Source: Bog-532 sp963805255 (lineage in GTDB: Bacteria > Actinomycetota > Actinomycetes > Streptosporangiales > Streptosporangiaceae). From it: a stretch of 64,000 bases of DNA. The translations under genes and the position numbers were made by a program. Each line of letters begins with the position of its first letter. Position 1 is the first letter of the stretch. Location of the stretch: contig CAWDTK010000019.1 in assembly GCA_963805255.1 (NCBI GenBank), positions 434,001 to 498,000 on the forward strand. Direction: 5' to 3'. Shown piece after piece: positions 1 through 8,565 of the stretch. The notes beneath the pieces were generated by a model. It was not told the DNA's origin and searched no databases. It saw only the letters and a list, made by a program, of their open reading frames with translations.

Positions 1-271
1 GCTGAACAGTCCCGCCTCAGCCGGCGAGGGGACAGCAACCGGGGAGGGGACAGCGGCCTCCCTGGGCTGCACGGTTTCGCGCGACCCGGCCATCTGCCTG
101 CCTCCTTCGCGACATGCTGCACGGCTTCCGCGACGTACTGGCGGCTTCACAGAAGTCGCTTGACTGCTCACTCTATGTTAGGAGTTATGGTTCGGCCAAT
201 TTCAGCCAGGACCAGAGGGTGGGGCCGTGGGCTACGGTCATCTGGGTCTAAGCGCGGCTGACGATGGCTGG

Positions 272-604
272 CTAGCGGCCGCCCCTGCTCCAGGCGGCCG
301 TGTCGTGGCTGCAGGCGGCGTACCGCATCGAGGCACTGACGACGGCCTGGTCAGATGGGAGGCCCGGGCAGGCGTTACCCGTGGCGACGACGGTGACCAT
401 GAGCCAGAGCGCGCCCAGCACGCTGAGCGCCAGGATGGAGATGATCATCGCCCGCCTGCCGGAGACAGCCTCGGTAGCCGGCATGGCCGCCGGCGACGCC
501 AGCTTGGTGAAGCCCGCGAACATCGATTTCAGCCCGGGATCAGTCGCCTGGAGGGTCTGCTCGATCTGGTCAAGAACCGATTGCTGGCGCTCGGGCAGGC
601 TCAT
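272..604 (-). CDS. DUF3040 membrane protein
   Basis: A 110-residue protein starting MSLPERQQS, which matches the N-terminal signature of the actinobacterial DUF3040 family (short helical N-terminus followed by membrane segments). The start was placed at 604 because a GGAG ribosome binding site lies just upstream on the minus strand; a longer reading from 691 lacks family similarity in its first 29 residues. A hydrophobic segment (IISILALSVLGALWLMVTVV) around residues 53-72 predicts a membrane anchor. Family function is unknown. It stands alone, divergent from the acyl-CoA dehydrogenase gene. Confidence 0.75.
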   Translation of the reverse strand: MSLPERQQSVLDQIEQTLQATDPGLKSMFAGFTKLASPAAMPATEAVSGRRAMIISILALSVLGALWLMVTVVATGNACPGLPSDQAVVSASMRYAACSHDTAAWSRGGR

Positions 605-884
605 CTGTTTCTCCGGTGCGTCTTTGACTCCCGCTGCCGTGCCGTCCGGGCACTTGTCCCTGCTGAGGCCGGTTCGGACGAGACCCGGCAAGCTCTAATC
701 AACTATGACATGCACCACGAAAGCCAGACCAACCCGGCTGGCCCCGTGGCACGCAGCGAGCCCACCCGCACCTTCACCGCGTGGACGGCCGGGAGCCGGC
801 GGCGGGCCAGGCACCCAGGCGGCGTGACCCCACGCCCGGGAACCGGCACTATGTGAGGTGAGTACCCGATGAATAGGATGAGCT

Positions 885-2828
885 ATGAGTGCGCCCCAGG
901 CAGAACGTGGCCGGCAGGTCGGCGAGCGGGAGGCACGCCGGGTAGCGGAGGAAGCACGGGAGGCCGGGTGGCTTCAGCCCAGCTTTGGTAAGCAGCTGTT
1001 CCTGGGTGACTTCCGGCTGGACCTGATCCATCCGCATCCGCGCCCGAGTGCGGAGTCCAGCCGCCGTGGCGAGGAGTTTTGCGCCCGGTTGCGGGAATTC
1101 TGCGAGACGTCGGTGAACGGCGCGCTCATCGAGCGTGCTGCCCGCATACCCGATGAGGTGGTCAAGGGCCTGGCCGCCGTGGGCGCGTTCGGCATGAAAA
1201 TCGCGCCGGAATACGGGGGGCTCGGGCTCAGCAACCTGTACTACAACCGGGCGCTGATGATCGCCGGGTCCACCTCGCAGGCATTGGCCGCAATGTTGTC
1301 GGCGCACCAGTCGATTGGCGTGCCGCAGCCGCTGGCGCTGTTCGGGACCGATGAGCAGAAGCAGCGTTATCTACCACGGTGCGCGCGAGGCGAGATCAGC
1401 GCGTTCTTGCTCACCGAGCCAGATGTCGGCTCCGATCCGGCCCGGCTGAACACCACGGCGGCACCGTCGGCCGACGGGTCGGAGTATGTGCTGGACGGGG
1501 TCAAGCTCTGGACCACGAACGGAGTGGTCGCTGACCTGCTTGTGGTGATGGCCCGGGTGCCGGCGGGCGACGGGCACCGTGGCGGGATTACCGCGTTCGT
1601 CGTGGAGGGTGCCGCGCCCGGGATCACCGTCGAGCGGCGGAACGCGTTTATGGGCCTGCGCGGCCTGGAAAACGGGCTGACTCGATTCCATGAGGTCCGG
1701 GTTCCGGCCGCGAACCGCGTCGGCAAGGAGGGTCAGGGGCTGAAGATCGCCCTGACGACGCTGAACACGGGCAGGCTGGCGATACCCGCCAGCTGTGCCG
1801 CGGCGGGGAAGCTGGCGTTGAAGATCGCCAGGGACTGGTCGCGGGAACGGGTGCAGTGGGGGCGGCCGATCGGCGAGCACGAGGCGGTGGCCAAGAAGAT
1901 CTCGTTTATCGCCGCGACCACCTACGCGCTGGAGGCGGTGGTCGAGCTGTCCAGCCAGCTCGCGGATGATAAACGCAGCGACATCCGTATCGAGGCCGCG
2001 CTGGCCAAGCTGTACTGCTCGGAAATGGCCAGCAAGATCGCAGATGAGCTGGTGCAGATCCGCGGCGGCCGGGGCTACGAGACCGCCGCGTCCCTGGCCG
2101 CGCGCGGTGAGCGTGGCGTGCCCGCCGAGCAGCTGCTGCGCGATTTGCGCATCAACCAGATCTTCGAGGGATCCTCCGAGATCATGCGGCTGTTCATCGC
2201 GCGCGAGGCGGTAGACGCGCACCTGTCCGCGGCCGGCGAGCTCATCGATCCCCAGCTGCCGCCGGCCCGCCGCGCCCGTGCGGCGGCCCGGGCGGGCGGA
2301 TTCTACGCCAGGTGGCTGCCCACACTGGTGGCAGGCGAAGGGCAACGGCCGGGGGCTTACGGCGACTTCGGCCCGCTGGCGACGCACCTGCGCTACGTGG
2401 AACGAGCGAGCCGGAAGCTGGCCCGGGCCACCTTCTACGGAATGGCCCGGTGGCAAGGGCGGCTTGAGCACAAGCAGGGCTTCCTCGCCCGGATCGTCGA
2501 CATCGGCGCGGAACTGTTCGCCATGAGCGCCGCATGCGTCCGGGCGCAACTCGACGCGACCGGCGCCAGCGGGACCGAGCGGGGTGCGGTGGCGTTCGAG
2601 CTGGCCGGCCTGTTCTGCACCCAGGCGCGGCTGCGGGCCGAGGAGCTGTTCGGCCAGCTGTGGAGCAACACCGACGCCGCCGACTCGGCGCTGGCGCGGC
2701 GCGTGCTGGCCGGCCGCTATTCATGGCTGGAGGACGGCATCATCGACCCGTCAATACCCGGTCCGTGGATCGCTGGCGCCGAGCCAGGGCCATCCAAGAT
2801 GGAAAACGTGCACCGCCGCATCGGCTGA
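885..2828 (+). CDS. acyl-CoA dehydrogenase family protein
   Basis: A 647-residue FAD-dependent acyl-CoA dehydrogenase, longer than the usual ~380-residue short/medium-chain enzymes and closer to the VLCAD/ACAD9-type architecture with an extra C-terminal helical domain. The N-terminal helical domain ends near residue 165. The middle beta domain shows the LTEPDVGSDP flavin/substrate motif near residue 175. The C-terminal catalytic region contains FEGSSEIMRLFIAREA (about residues 426-441), whose Glu aligns with the catalytic base of MCAD-type enzymes. It would oxidise acyl-CoA to 2-enoyl-CoA in beta-oxidation. The ATG at 885 has an AGGA site eight bases upstream. No electron-transfer flavoprotein or thiolase gene is adjacent, so substrate range cannot be inferred from context. 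Confidence 0.92.
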   Translation: MSAPQAERGRQVGEREARRVAEEAREAGWLQPSFGKQLFLGDFRLDLIHPHPRPSAESSRRGEEFCARLREFCETSVNGALIERAARIPDEVVKGLAAVGAFGMKIAPEYGGLGLSNLYYNRALMIAGSTSQALAAMLSAHQSIGVPQPLALFGTDEQKQRYLPRCARGEISAFLLTEPDVGSDPARLNTTAAPSADGSEYVLDGVKLWTTNGVVADLLVVMARVPAGDGHRGGITAFVVEGAAPGITVERRNAFMGLRGLENGLTRFHEVRVPAANRVGKEGQGLKIALTTLNTGRLAIPASCAAAGKLALKIARDWSRERVQWGRPIGEHEAVAKKISFIAATTYALEAVVELSSQLADDKRSDIRIEAALAKLYCSEMASKIADELVQIRGGRGYETAASLAARGERGVPAEQLLRDLRINQIFEGSSEIMRLFIAREAVDAHLSAAGELIDPQLPPARRARAAARAGGFYARWLPTLVAGEGQRPGAYGDFGPLATHLRYVERASRKLARATFYGMARWQGRLEHKQGFLARIVDIGAELFAMSAACVRAQLDATGASGTERGAVAFELAGLFCTQARLRAEELFGQLWSNTDAADSALARRVLAGRYSWLEDGIIDPSIPGPWIAGAEPGPSKMENVHRRIG

Positions 2829-2941
2829 AGCCGCGAACAGCCCGTGGCCTGAGCGGTTCGCCGCGCTCCAGCGCGCGATCTGGTCGAGCCGCTGCTGATC
2901 TTCTTCGGTAACCACCGTCATGGTACTGGTCTTGCTCAGGG

Positions 2942-3973
2942 TCAGCGGTGCCGGCCGGGGGGCCGAGCCGCCCATCCTCGCCGCCCTGGTCCTGGCCGAC
3001 GGCTACGCGTTCCGGATACGGCAGAGCCTGCGGCACCCGCGATCGATGGCTTAGCCACCTGAACGGCCTGGTCAGCAGCTACGGCCGAGTTCTGGCCGCG
3101 CACCGGCCTGGTCGGGGGTGCTGCACTGCTCGCGGACGACGTTCTGCGACCGGCACGGTGCGGGACCTGCGCACAGACAACGCCGAATTGCGCGCTCGCC
3201 GCCTCGGCCCACTTGACGGCGAGGTCGCCGTTGATCGCTGCCATCCGCTGCATGAACTCGACGTAGCCTTCAACCGCCGGGATCAGGCTGGTCGGCGGCA
3301 GCCAGGGGAGCAAGTGAGTCTGGTCGATGATCTTCCGGGTGCCTTGCGCCCACAACCAGGCGACCGTCTCCGCCGCGGTACGCGCCTGGCTCGCCGGGGG
3401 GAGTTCGACTGTTACGTCCAGGACGCCCCGTTCGGGCAGGCCCGGGGACATCTGCCCGGTCCTGGCGAGCAGTGCCAGCGACCCCCGGTTGCCGGCTTCG
3501 ATGACCGTGTGCAGCCGCGTGACCGCCGCCGGGCGCCGCTCCATCAGCGCCGAGATGAGCGCGGTGCCGACGCCGCGTCGCTGCCAGTCGTCGGCGACGG
3601 CAATGGCGATGTCGGCGGTGGCCGGATCTTCCGGGTGCTGCACCAGGCGTGCGACCCCGGCCGGCTCCTCCTTGCCCTCCGGGGGCAGCACGATAAGCAA
3701 GAGCGCGATGTGGTGCACCCCGTCAACGCTGTCGACGAGCCGCCAGATCATCGGGTCATCGAGTTGATCGAGCACCTGGAGGAACCGCTGGTGGCGCGAA
3801 TCGGGTGACAGGCGGCGGAACACGTCGCGCAGCGTCCCGGCGTCCGTGGGCAGCAGCGGCCAGATCAGCACGGGCGTGCCATCGCGCAGAACAAGCTCCC
3901 CGGGCAGCACCTGCCCCGGCGCCTGGCGCGCAATGCCGGGCGTCGCCCTGATCTGATGCGCGATCCCGGTCAT
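2942..3973 (-). CDS. GNAT-family N-acetyltransferase
   Basis: A 343-residue protein whose first ~190 residues read as a GNAT acetyltransferase: VLRDGTPVLIWPLLPTDA at the start of the fold, the family pattern RLSPDSRHQRFL, a central strand (ADIAIAVADDWQRRGVGTAL) with the acetyl-CoA pyrophosphate loop QRRGVGTA, then VIEAGNRGSLAL. The last ~80 residues are low-complexity (Ser/Ala/Arg/Pro) and do not look like part of the fold, so the C-terminus may be read-through after a lost stop or frameshift. The substrate is unknown. The start at 3973 has no strong ribosome binding site. Confidence 0.8.
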   Translation of the reverse strand: MTGIAHQIRATPGIARQAPGQVLPGELVLRDGTPVLIWPLLPTDAGTLRDVFRRLSPDSRHQRFLQVLDQLDDPMIWRLVDSVDGVHHIALLLIVLPPEGKEEPAGVARLVQHPEDPATADIAIAVADDWQRRGVGTALISALMERRPAAVTRLHTVIEAGNRGSLALLARTGQMSPGLPERGVLDVTVELPPASQARTAAETVAWLWAQGTRKIIDQTHLLPWLPPTSLIPAVEGYVEFMQRMAAINGDLAVKWAEAASAQFGVVCAQVPHRAGRRTSSASSAAPPTRPVRGQNSAVAADQAVQVAKPSIAGAAGSAVSGTRSRRPGPGRRGWAARPPGRHR

Positions 3974-4063
3974 CTGGCTGCGACCGCAGCCGCCGGGCCG
4001 GCCTGCTTACCCATAATCTTAATTTCCCTTGATTGCCTGGCGCGCAGTGGCACGGTGATCAGG

Positions 4064-4957
4064 GAGGGTTATTCACAGGGTCGGGTTTATTCGCTAGAAA
4101 GTACGCAAAGCATCGGCACGCCTAAGTGAAAGACGGCCCGCTTCTCGAAAGGATTGGGTTACCACACTCAACCTAGAGAAGCGAGCCGCCGGATGTATAA
4201 TACCACGGGTTTCACCAGGGATGAGGTCATCGAACTCTGCGCCATGATCAACGCAGCCGAACTGGAACCCGGGACGAAACTCTGGCCGCCGATCCTGGGA
4301 TTGTTCAGGTCGGCTGTCGCCTCTCTTACATATATGCGGCGCAACCGCGTCCAAGCGGAAATAGCTGAATCATTCGGCGTCTCGCAGCCCACAGTGAGCC
4401 GGGCGATTTCAGCAATGACCTCAATCATAAAGAAAGTGCTTGCCCCCTATGTTCCCACCGCGGACGAACTCGAAGAGAACATGCAGTACATCATCGACGG
4501 AACTCTGCTCCCGTGCTGGTCATGGGCCACACGGCCGGAACTGTACTCCGGCAAGCACAAGACCACTGGCATGAACATACAGGTCGCGTGCAACCTTGCG
4601 GGACGCCTCGCGTGGATTTCCGACCCTGTCGACGGCAGCCGCCACGACAGCCATTGCATGGATGAATCAGGAGTCCTCATCACGATGGATCCCGGTAACT
4701 GGGCTGGCGATAAAGGATATGTCGGTCATGGCATGATCACTCCATTTAAGAAGCCCGCCGGAGGCGAGCTTCTCGACTGGCAGAAGGAATTCAACACTCA
4801 GGTCAATAAGCTCCGCTACGTCATTGAGCAAGTCATCGCAAACTTCAAAACCTGGCGGATCATGCACACCGACTATCGGCGCCCGATCGAGACTTTCCCT
4901 ACCACGATCTCAACCGTTATTGCTCTGCACTTCTACAAGATCGCCTGAATAACCCTC
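4064..4957 (+). mobile_element. IS5-family insertion sequence, copy A
   Basis: An 894-bp element bounded by perfect 12-bp terminal inverted repeats, GAGGGTTATTCA at 4064-4075 and its complement at 4946-4957. AGG flanks both sides (4061-4063 and 4958-4960), consistent with a 3-bp target duplication. The transposase stop codon (TGA at 4946) lies inside the right repeat. Copy B is at 55567-56460 with the same ends and length. Size, 3-bp duplication and transposase type fit the IS5 family. Confidence 0.93.
4193..4948 (+). CDS. IS5-family DDE transposase, copy A
   Basis: A 251-residue transposase of the DDE_Tnp_4 (HARBI1-like) type. Residues ~45-75 hold a helix-turn-helix (ESFGVSQPTVSRAISAM). The acidic triad is visible as Asp in IDGTLL (about residue 100), Asp in GDKGYVG (about 170) and Glu in VIEQVIANFK (about 206). 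The start MYNTTGFTRDE at 4193 was preferred over 4154 because the earlier codons lie in the terminal region of the element and include no family sequence. The gene is intact, so the element may be active. Copy B differs at a few residues, including Ala/Thr and Val/Ala changes. Confidence 0.93.
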   Translation: MYNTTGFTRDEVIELCAMINAAELEPGTKLWPPILGLFRSAVASLTYMRRNRVQAEIAESFGVSQPTVSRAISAMTSIIKKVLAPYVPTADELEENMQYIIDGTLLPCWSWATRPELYSGKHKTTGMNIQVACNLAGRLAWISDPVDGSRHDSHCMDESGVLITMDPGNWAGDKGYVGHGMITPFKKPAGGELLDWQKEFNTQVNKLRYVIEQVIANFKTWRIMHTDYRRPIETFPTTISTVIALHFYKIA

Positions 4958-5143
4958 AGGGTACCGTCCTTTCTTGAGGTCCATTCCCCGCGGATTTTAA
5001 ATTATCCTGGTTTCTTTACCTGCAGGTTCCGGCAGCGTCATCAGCTTGTAAACACCTCGCCAGCGTTTTCGATTGCCCGCAGGCACCCGGCCCTGCCCTT
5101 TTTGCACGCTGGAACATGAGGTCGGCTTAAGCGGCTCCCGGTT

Positions 5144-5239
5144 CCCGAAAGTGTCAGTGCCCGAAAGTGTCAGTGCCCGAAAGTGTCAGTGCCCGAAAGT
5201 GTCAGTGCCCGAAAGTGTCAGTGCCCGAAAGTGTCAGTG
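5144..5239. repeat. 16-bp tandem repeat, six perfect copies
   Basis: The unit CCCGAAAGTGTCAGTG is repeated head to tail six times without a mismatch. A 16-bp period shifts the reading frame at each unit, so this array is not maintained for protein coding. It lies in a non-coding stretch between the IS5-family and IS1380-family elements. Confidence 0.95.
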
Positions 5240-5455
5240 CGGGGAGTGCCTGCTGAATCACCCATTAACTCGGCCGGCGGCTGAACTCCGCCAAGCTGGA
5301 CCGGGTGACGCTCGATCTGGTGCAGGCGCATGGTGCGCAGCAGACCAGCAGCAGACCGGGCTGTGCGCCGGATCACATTCAGTTGGCATAATGTCATATC
5401 ATTTCCAAGAGCTCGAGATGTCTCGCTCTTATAACGAACACTTTTGCGCTGGTCG

Positions 5456-5525
5456 CCGGATCGCGAGCCCAGCCCGATCGCGAGCCCGGCCCGATCGCGG
5501 GGCCGCCCGGATCGCGGGCCCGGCC
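5456..5525. repeat. imperfect GC-rich tandem repeat
   Basis: Four imperfect units of about 17 bp with the core GATCGCGAGCCCGG. They end about 40 bp before the left end of the IS1380-family element. The interval 5240-5455 between the two repeat arrays holds no gene I can support. Confidence 0.7.
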
Positions 5526-5564
5526 GGGGACGCGCCCGGCCGCCCGCCACCGCGCCGCGCTTAG

Positions 5565-7277
5565 CCCCGATCCACCGACCAAATTAGGGTGTTTTCGGGC
5601 GTGGCAACATGAAAGGTGCCCTCTGAACTGGGACAATGGGAGTTAGTGAAGCTTCCAGTACCGGTTCGAGAGGACACCCTGCAAGTGCGATTGTTGCATA
5701 GCCTGGCGAAGACGCACGCATCGTTCGACGACCCTAATCTCGTGTCGCACTCCGGCCTGGTCCCGGTGATGGCCCTCGCTGAGCGCGCCGGGCTCCGCCG
5801 GCCTGGTGGCGGAGCACGTCCGGCCGGGCGGGGACTGCGGGGTCAACGCGCACCTGAAGGTCGCGTGCCTGGCCGCCGGGATGGCCGCGGGCGCCGATTC
5901 GATCGATGACATGGACCTGCTGCGGCACGGCGCGATGGGCACACTGTTCGGCGGCATCCGGGCACCGTCCACGCTGGGCTCGCACCTGCGCTGCTATACC
6001 TGGGGAAACGTCAGCCAGCTGGACAAGGCGGGCCGGGAGTTCCTGATCGCGCTGGCCGGGCAGGCGCCGCTGCTGCCCGGCGCGGGCACCCTGGCGTTCA
6101 TTGACATCGACTCGATGCAGAAACGGGTCTACGGGCACAAGAAGCAGGGCGCGAAGTTCGGCCACACCAAAATCCAGGGCAAGTCGCTGCTGGTCCGGGG
6201 CCTGAACGCGCTGGCCGCGGTGGTCAGCACGCCGCTGTCGGCGCCGGTGATCGCCGCGACCAGGCTGCGCGGCGGCAGCGCCGCCTCCGCGCGGGGCGCG
6301 GCCAGCCTGGCCGCCCGCGCCATCGGCACTGCCCGGGACTGCGGGTGCACCGGGACGATCGTGGTCCGGATGGACTCGGCCTATTACAACGCCGCGGTGA
6401 TCGGCGCGGTCCGCGCCCAGCGCGCCCGGTTCTCCGTCACCGTCCCCATGAATACGAGCATCCGCGCCGCGATCGCCGCCATCCCCGGCGACGCCTGGAC
6501 CGCCATCAAGTACCCGCGCGCGGTCTGGGACGACCAGCTGGACGCCTGGATCTCAGACGCCGAGGTCGCCGAAGTCCCTTACACGGCGTTCGCGTCGAAG
6601 AAGGGCCAGGCGGTCACCGCCAGGCTGGTCGTCCGCCGGGTCCGGGACCTGAACAAGAAGGCGGCCGCCGGGCAGGACGAGCTGTTCCCGGTCTGGCGGT
6701 ACCACGCGGTGTTCACCGATTCCCCGTTCGAGCTCGTCCAGGCCGAGGGGCAGCACCGTGACCACGCGGTCGTGGAGCAGGTATTCGCCGACGTCACCAG
6801 CGGGCCGCTGGCTCACCTGCCATCGGGGAAGTTCGCCGCGAACGCCGCGTGGCTGGCGATCGCGGCCATGGCGCACAACCTGGTCCGCGCCGCCGGCGCC
6901 CTGGCATCCCTGCCCTTCGCGAAGGCCCGGGCCGCGACCATCCGCCGAGACCTGATCGCCGTCGCCGGCCGCACCGCCCGGCACGGACGCGGCCACCTCA
7001 CGCTGCACCTGCCCGAAGGCTGGCACCGCGAGCAGGAATGGCGCAACCTGCTCGCCACCGCCTGCGGCCCGCCCGCCGCAGCGGCCTGACCAGCCCCGAC
7101 CGGTCCGCACCCCGACGGCCGCAACGGCCACCCGAACCCCGGCCCCCAGCCAGGAACCCCGGACAAGCCGCAGGCAAGGCGAGCGGCAGGACACCCGCGC
7201 CCCGATTCACCCCGGAAAACTCCTCGCGCAGGAATCGAAGCGAAAACGATCTACCAGAATGGGTCGGTGGATCGAGG
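5565..7277 (+). mobile_element. IS1380-family insertion sequence
   Basis: A 1713-bp element. Its ends are inverted repeats: CCCCGATCCACCGACC at 5565-5580, and the complement of CCTCGATCCACCGACC at 7262-7277 (one mismatch in 16). Both sides are flanked by the same five bases, CTTAG (5560-5564 and 7278-7282), a target duplication consistent with the IS1380 family. The single transposase gene is frameshifted, so this copy looks inactive unless the shift is an assembly error. The right end lies only 14 bp before the start of the DUF72 gene. Confidence 0.9.
5646..7089 (+). pseudogene. IS1380-family transposase, +1 frameshift
   Basis: The N-terminal part (VKLPVPVREDT to PVMALAERAGL) is read from the GTG at 5646. 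The rest, from GLVAEHVRPGGD to the stop at 7089, is in the next frame. Deleting one C near 5795 would give the family-typical AGLAGLVAEHV. The long second part has the IS1380 DDE features: Asp in FIDIDSMQK (about 6105), Asp in VVRMDSAYYN (about 6370) and Glu in HAVVEQVFADV (about 6776). No slippery motif is visible at the junction, so this is more likely a mutation or a sequencing indel than programmed frameshifting. Confidence 0.87.
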
Positions 7278-7291
7278 CTTAGGCTGCTGTT

Positions 7292-8176
7292 ATGGCTGAT
7301 ATCCGGGTCGGCACGGCGTCGTGGACGGACAAGACCCTGATCGAGTCGGGCTGGTACCCCCCCGAGGCGAACAACGCCGAAAAGCGCCTCCGCTACTACA
7401 CCCGCCAGTTCCCGCTGGTGGAAGTGGACTCCTCCTACTACGCGCTGCCCGCGGAACAGACCGCGGCGGCGTGGGCGCACCGCTCGCCGAAGGGGTTCAC
7501 CTTCAACATCAAGGCGTTCAGCCTGTTCACCCAGCACCCCACGCGGGTCGCCGCGCTGCCCAGGGACCTGCGGCCGGCGGTGCAGAAGGCGGCTGGCGGC
7601 AAGGCCAACGTCTACCTCAAGGACGTCGACCCCGAGGTCACCGACCAGGCCTGGGAGCGTTTCCTGGCCGCGCTGGAGCCGCTGCGGCAGACCGGGCGGC
7701 TCGGCGCGATCCTGTTCCAGTTCCCGCAGTGGTTCGTGATCGGGCGCGCCCGCAAGGACTACATTGTCTCCTGCGCCGAGCGGGTCGCGCCGCGCCAGGT
7801 CTGCATCGAGTTCCGCAACAAGACCTGGATGAGTGACGGCAACCGCGGGGAGACGCTGCAGTTCCTCTCCGATCACCAGCTGCCCTACGTCTGCGTGGAC
7901 GAGCCGCAGGGGTACCCCAGCTCCGTCCCGCCGGTGCTGGCTGCCACCGCGCCCTTGGCCGTGGTCCGCATGCACGGGCATTCGGACAACTGGGACAGCA
8001 ACAACATCCAGGAGAAGTTCCGCTACCGCTATTCGGAGAAGGAGCTCAAGGAGTGGGCGCCCCGGGTGCGCCAGCTCGCGGCCAACGCCGGCACCACGCA
8101 CGTCCTGTTCAACAACTGCTACAGCGACGACGCCCAGGTCAACGCGCGCCAGCTGGCCGACCTCCTCGCCACCTGA
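7292..8176 (+). CDS. DUF72 family protein (YecE-like TIM barrel)
   Basis: A 294-residue protein starting MADIRVGTASWTDKTL, the standard opening of the DUF72/YecE family. Family motifs follow in order: FPLVEVDSSYYALP (about residues 40-53), the RSPKGFTFNIKAF strand, ILFQFPQWFV (about 145-154), CIEFRNKTWM (about 178) and RMHGHSDNWDS near residue 231. Length is typical. The fold is a TIM barrel; the biochemical role is unknown. The IS1380-family element ends 14 bp before the start codon, so the native promoter is displaced, and the only ribosome-binding-like bases (GAGG) are in the IS end. Confidence 0.88.
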   Translation: MADIRVGTASWTDKTLIESGWYPPEANNAEKRLRYYTRQFPLVEVDSSYYALPAEQTAAAWAHRSPKGFTFNIKAFSLFTQHPTRVAALPRDLRPAVQKAAGGKANVYLKDVDPEVTDQAWERFLAALEPLRQTGRLGAILFQFPQWFVIGRARKDYIVSCAERVAPRQVCIEFRNKTWMSDGNRGETLQFLSDHQLPYVCVDEPQGYPSSVPPVLAATAPLAVVRMHGHSDNWDSNNIQEKFRYRYSEKELKEWAPRVRQLAANAGTTHVLFNNCYSDDAQVNARQLADLLAT

Positions 8177-8404
8177 CCCGCCCTTCCCGCGACCCGATCC
8201 CATCCCGGTGTCCCTTCCTTCCCGGAATTCTCACAATGCCAGCCCGAACGGCACTGACCAAGTGCCGCCCTGGGCCGATGGACAGGAGTCTTCGGGCTGT
8301 CCCGGGCTCTTGATCGCGGCATCGTGTGACGTTAACGTAAAAAACATTCGTCATGTGGTGTCGAAATCCGCATTGCACCCGTCTCCGCACGTAGAGGAGC
8401 TGGT

Positions 8405-8536
8405 ATGAGCGAGCAGTCCCCGACCGCCGATCCCCGTACCGATACCCGGGGGCCCGCCGCTCCCGATGCCGAGACCGACGCCGGGGAACTGCTGATCGAG
8501 GAGATCTCGATCGACGGCATGTGCGGTGTGTACTGA
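8405..8536 (+). CDS. mftA: mycofactocin precursor peptide MftA
   Basis: A 43-residue peptide (MSEQSPTADPR...) ending IEEISIDGMCGVY. The C-terminal IDGMCGVY is the conserved core of mycofactocin precursors. In the known pathway the terminal Val-Tyr is decarboxylated and crosslinked by the radical SAM enzyme MftC with the chaperone MftB, then released by the peptidase MftE to give the redox-cofactor scaffold. The ATG has a clear GAGGAG site eight bases upstream. mftC begins only 29 bases after this stop, leaving no room for mftB, which normally sits between them. Confidence 0.95.
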   Translation: MSEQSPTADPRTDTRGPAAPDAETDAGELLIEEISIDGMCGVY

Positions 8537-8565
8537 CGCCGCCGGCTGCCTCCAGGGCAGCCGAG

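Noticed and set aside
2751..2921. Short minus-strand frame (MTVVTEEDQQRLDQIARW), possible small protein
   Set aside because: It overlaps the end of the acyl-CoA dehydrogenase gene, has no ribosome binding site, and I could not match it to a family; too weak for a feature.
3327..3767. Long plus-strand frame opposite the GNAT gene
   Set aside because: Shadow of a high-GC gene; the minus strand has clear GNAT motifs.
5144..5239. CRISPR array
   Set aside because: The repeats are directly adjacent with no spacers, and no cas genes are in the window.
5073..5564. 163-residue frame over the 16-bp repeat array (KVSVPESVSARKCQC pattern)
   Set aside because: The repeat period is not a multiple of three, so the peptide pattern is a by-product; no family similarity or ribosome binding site.
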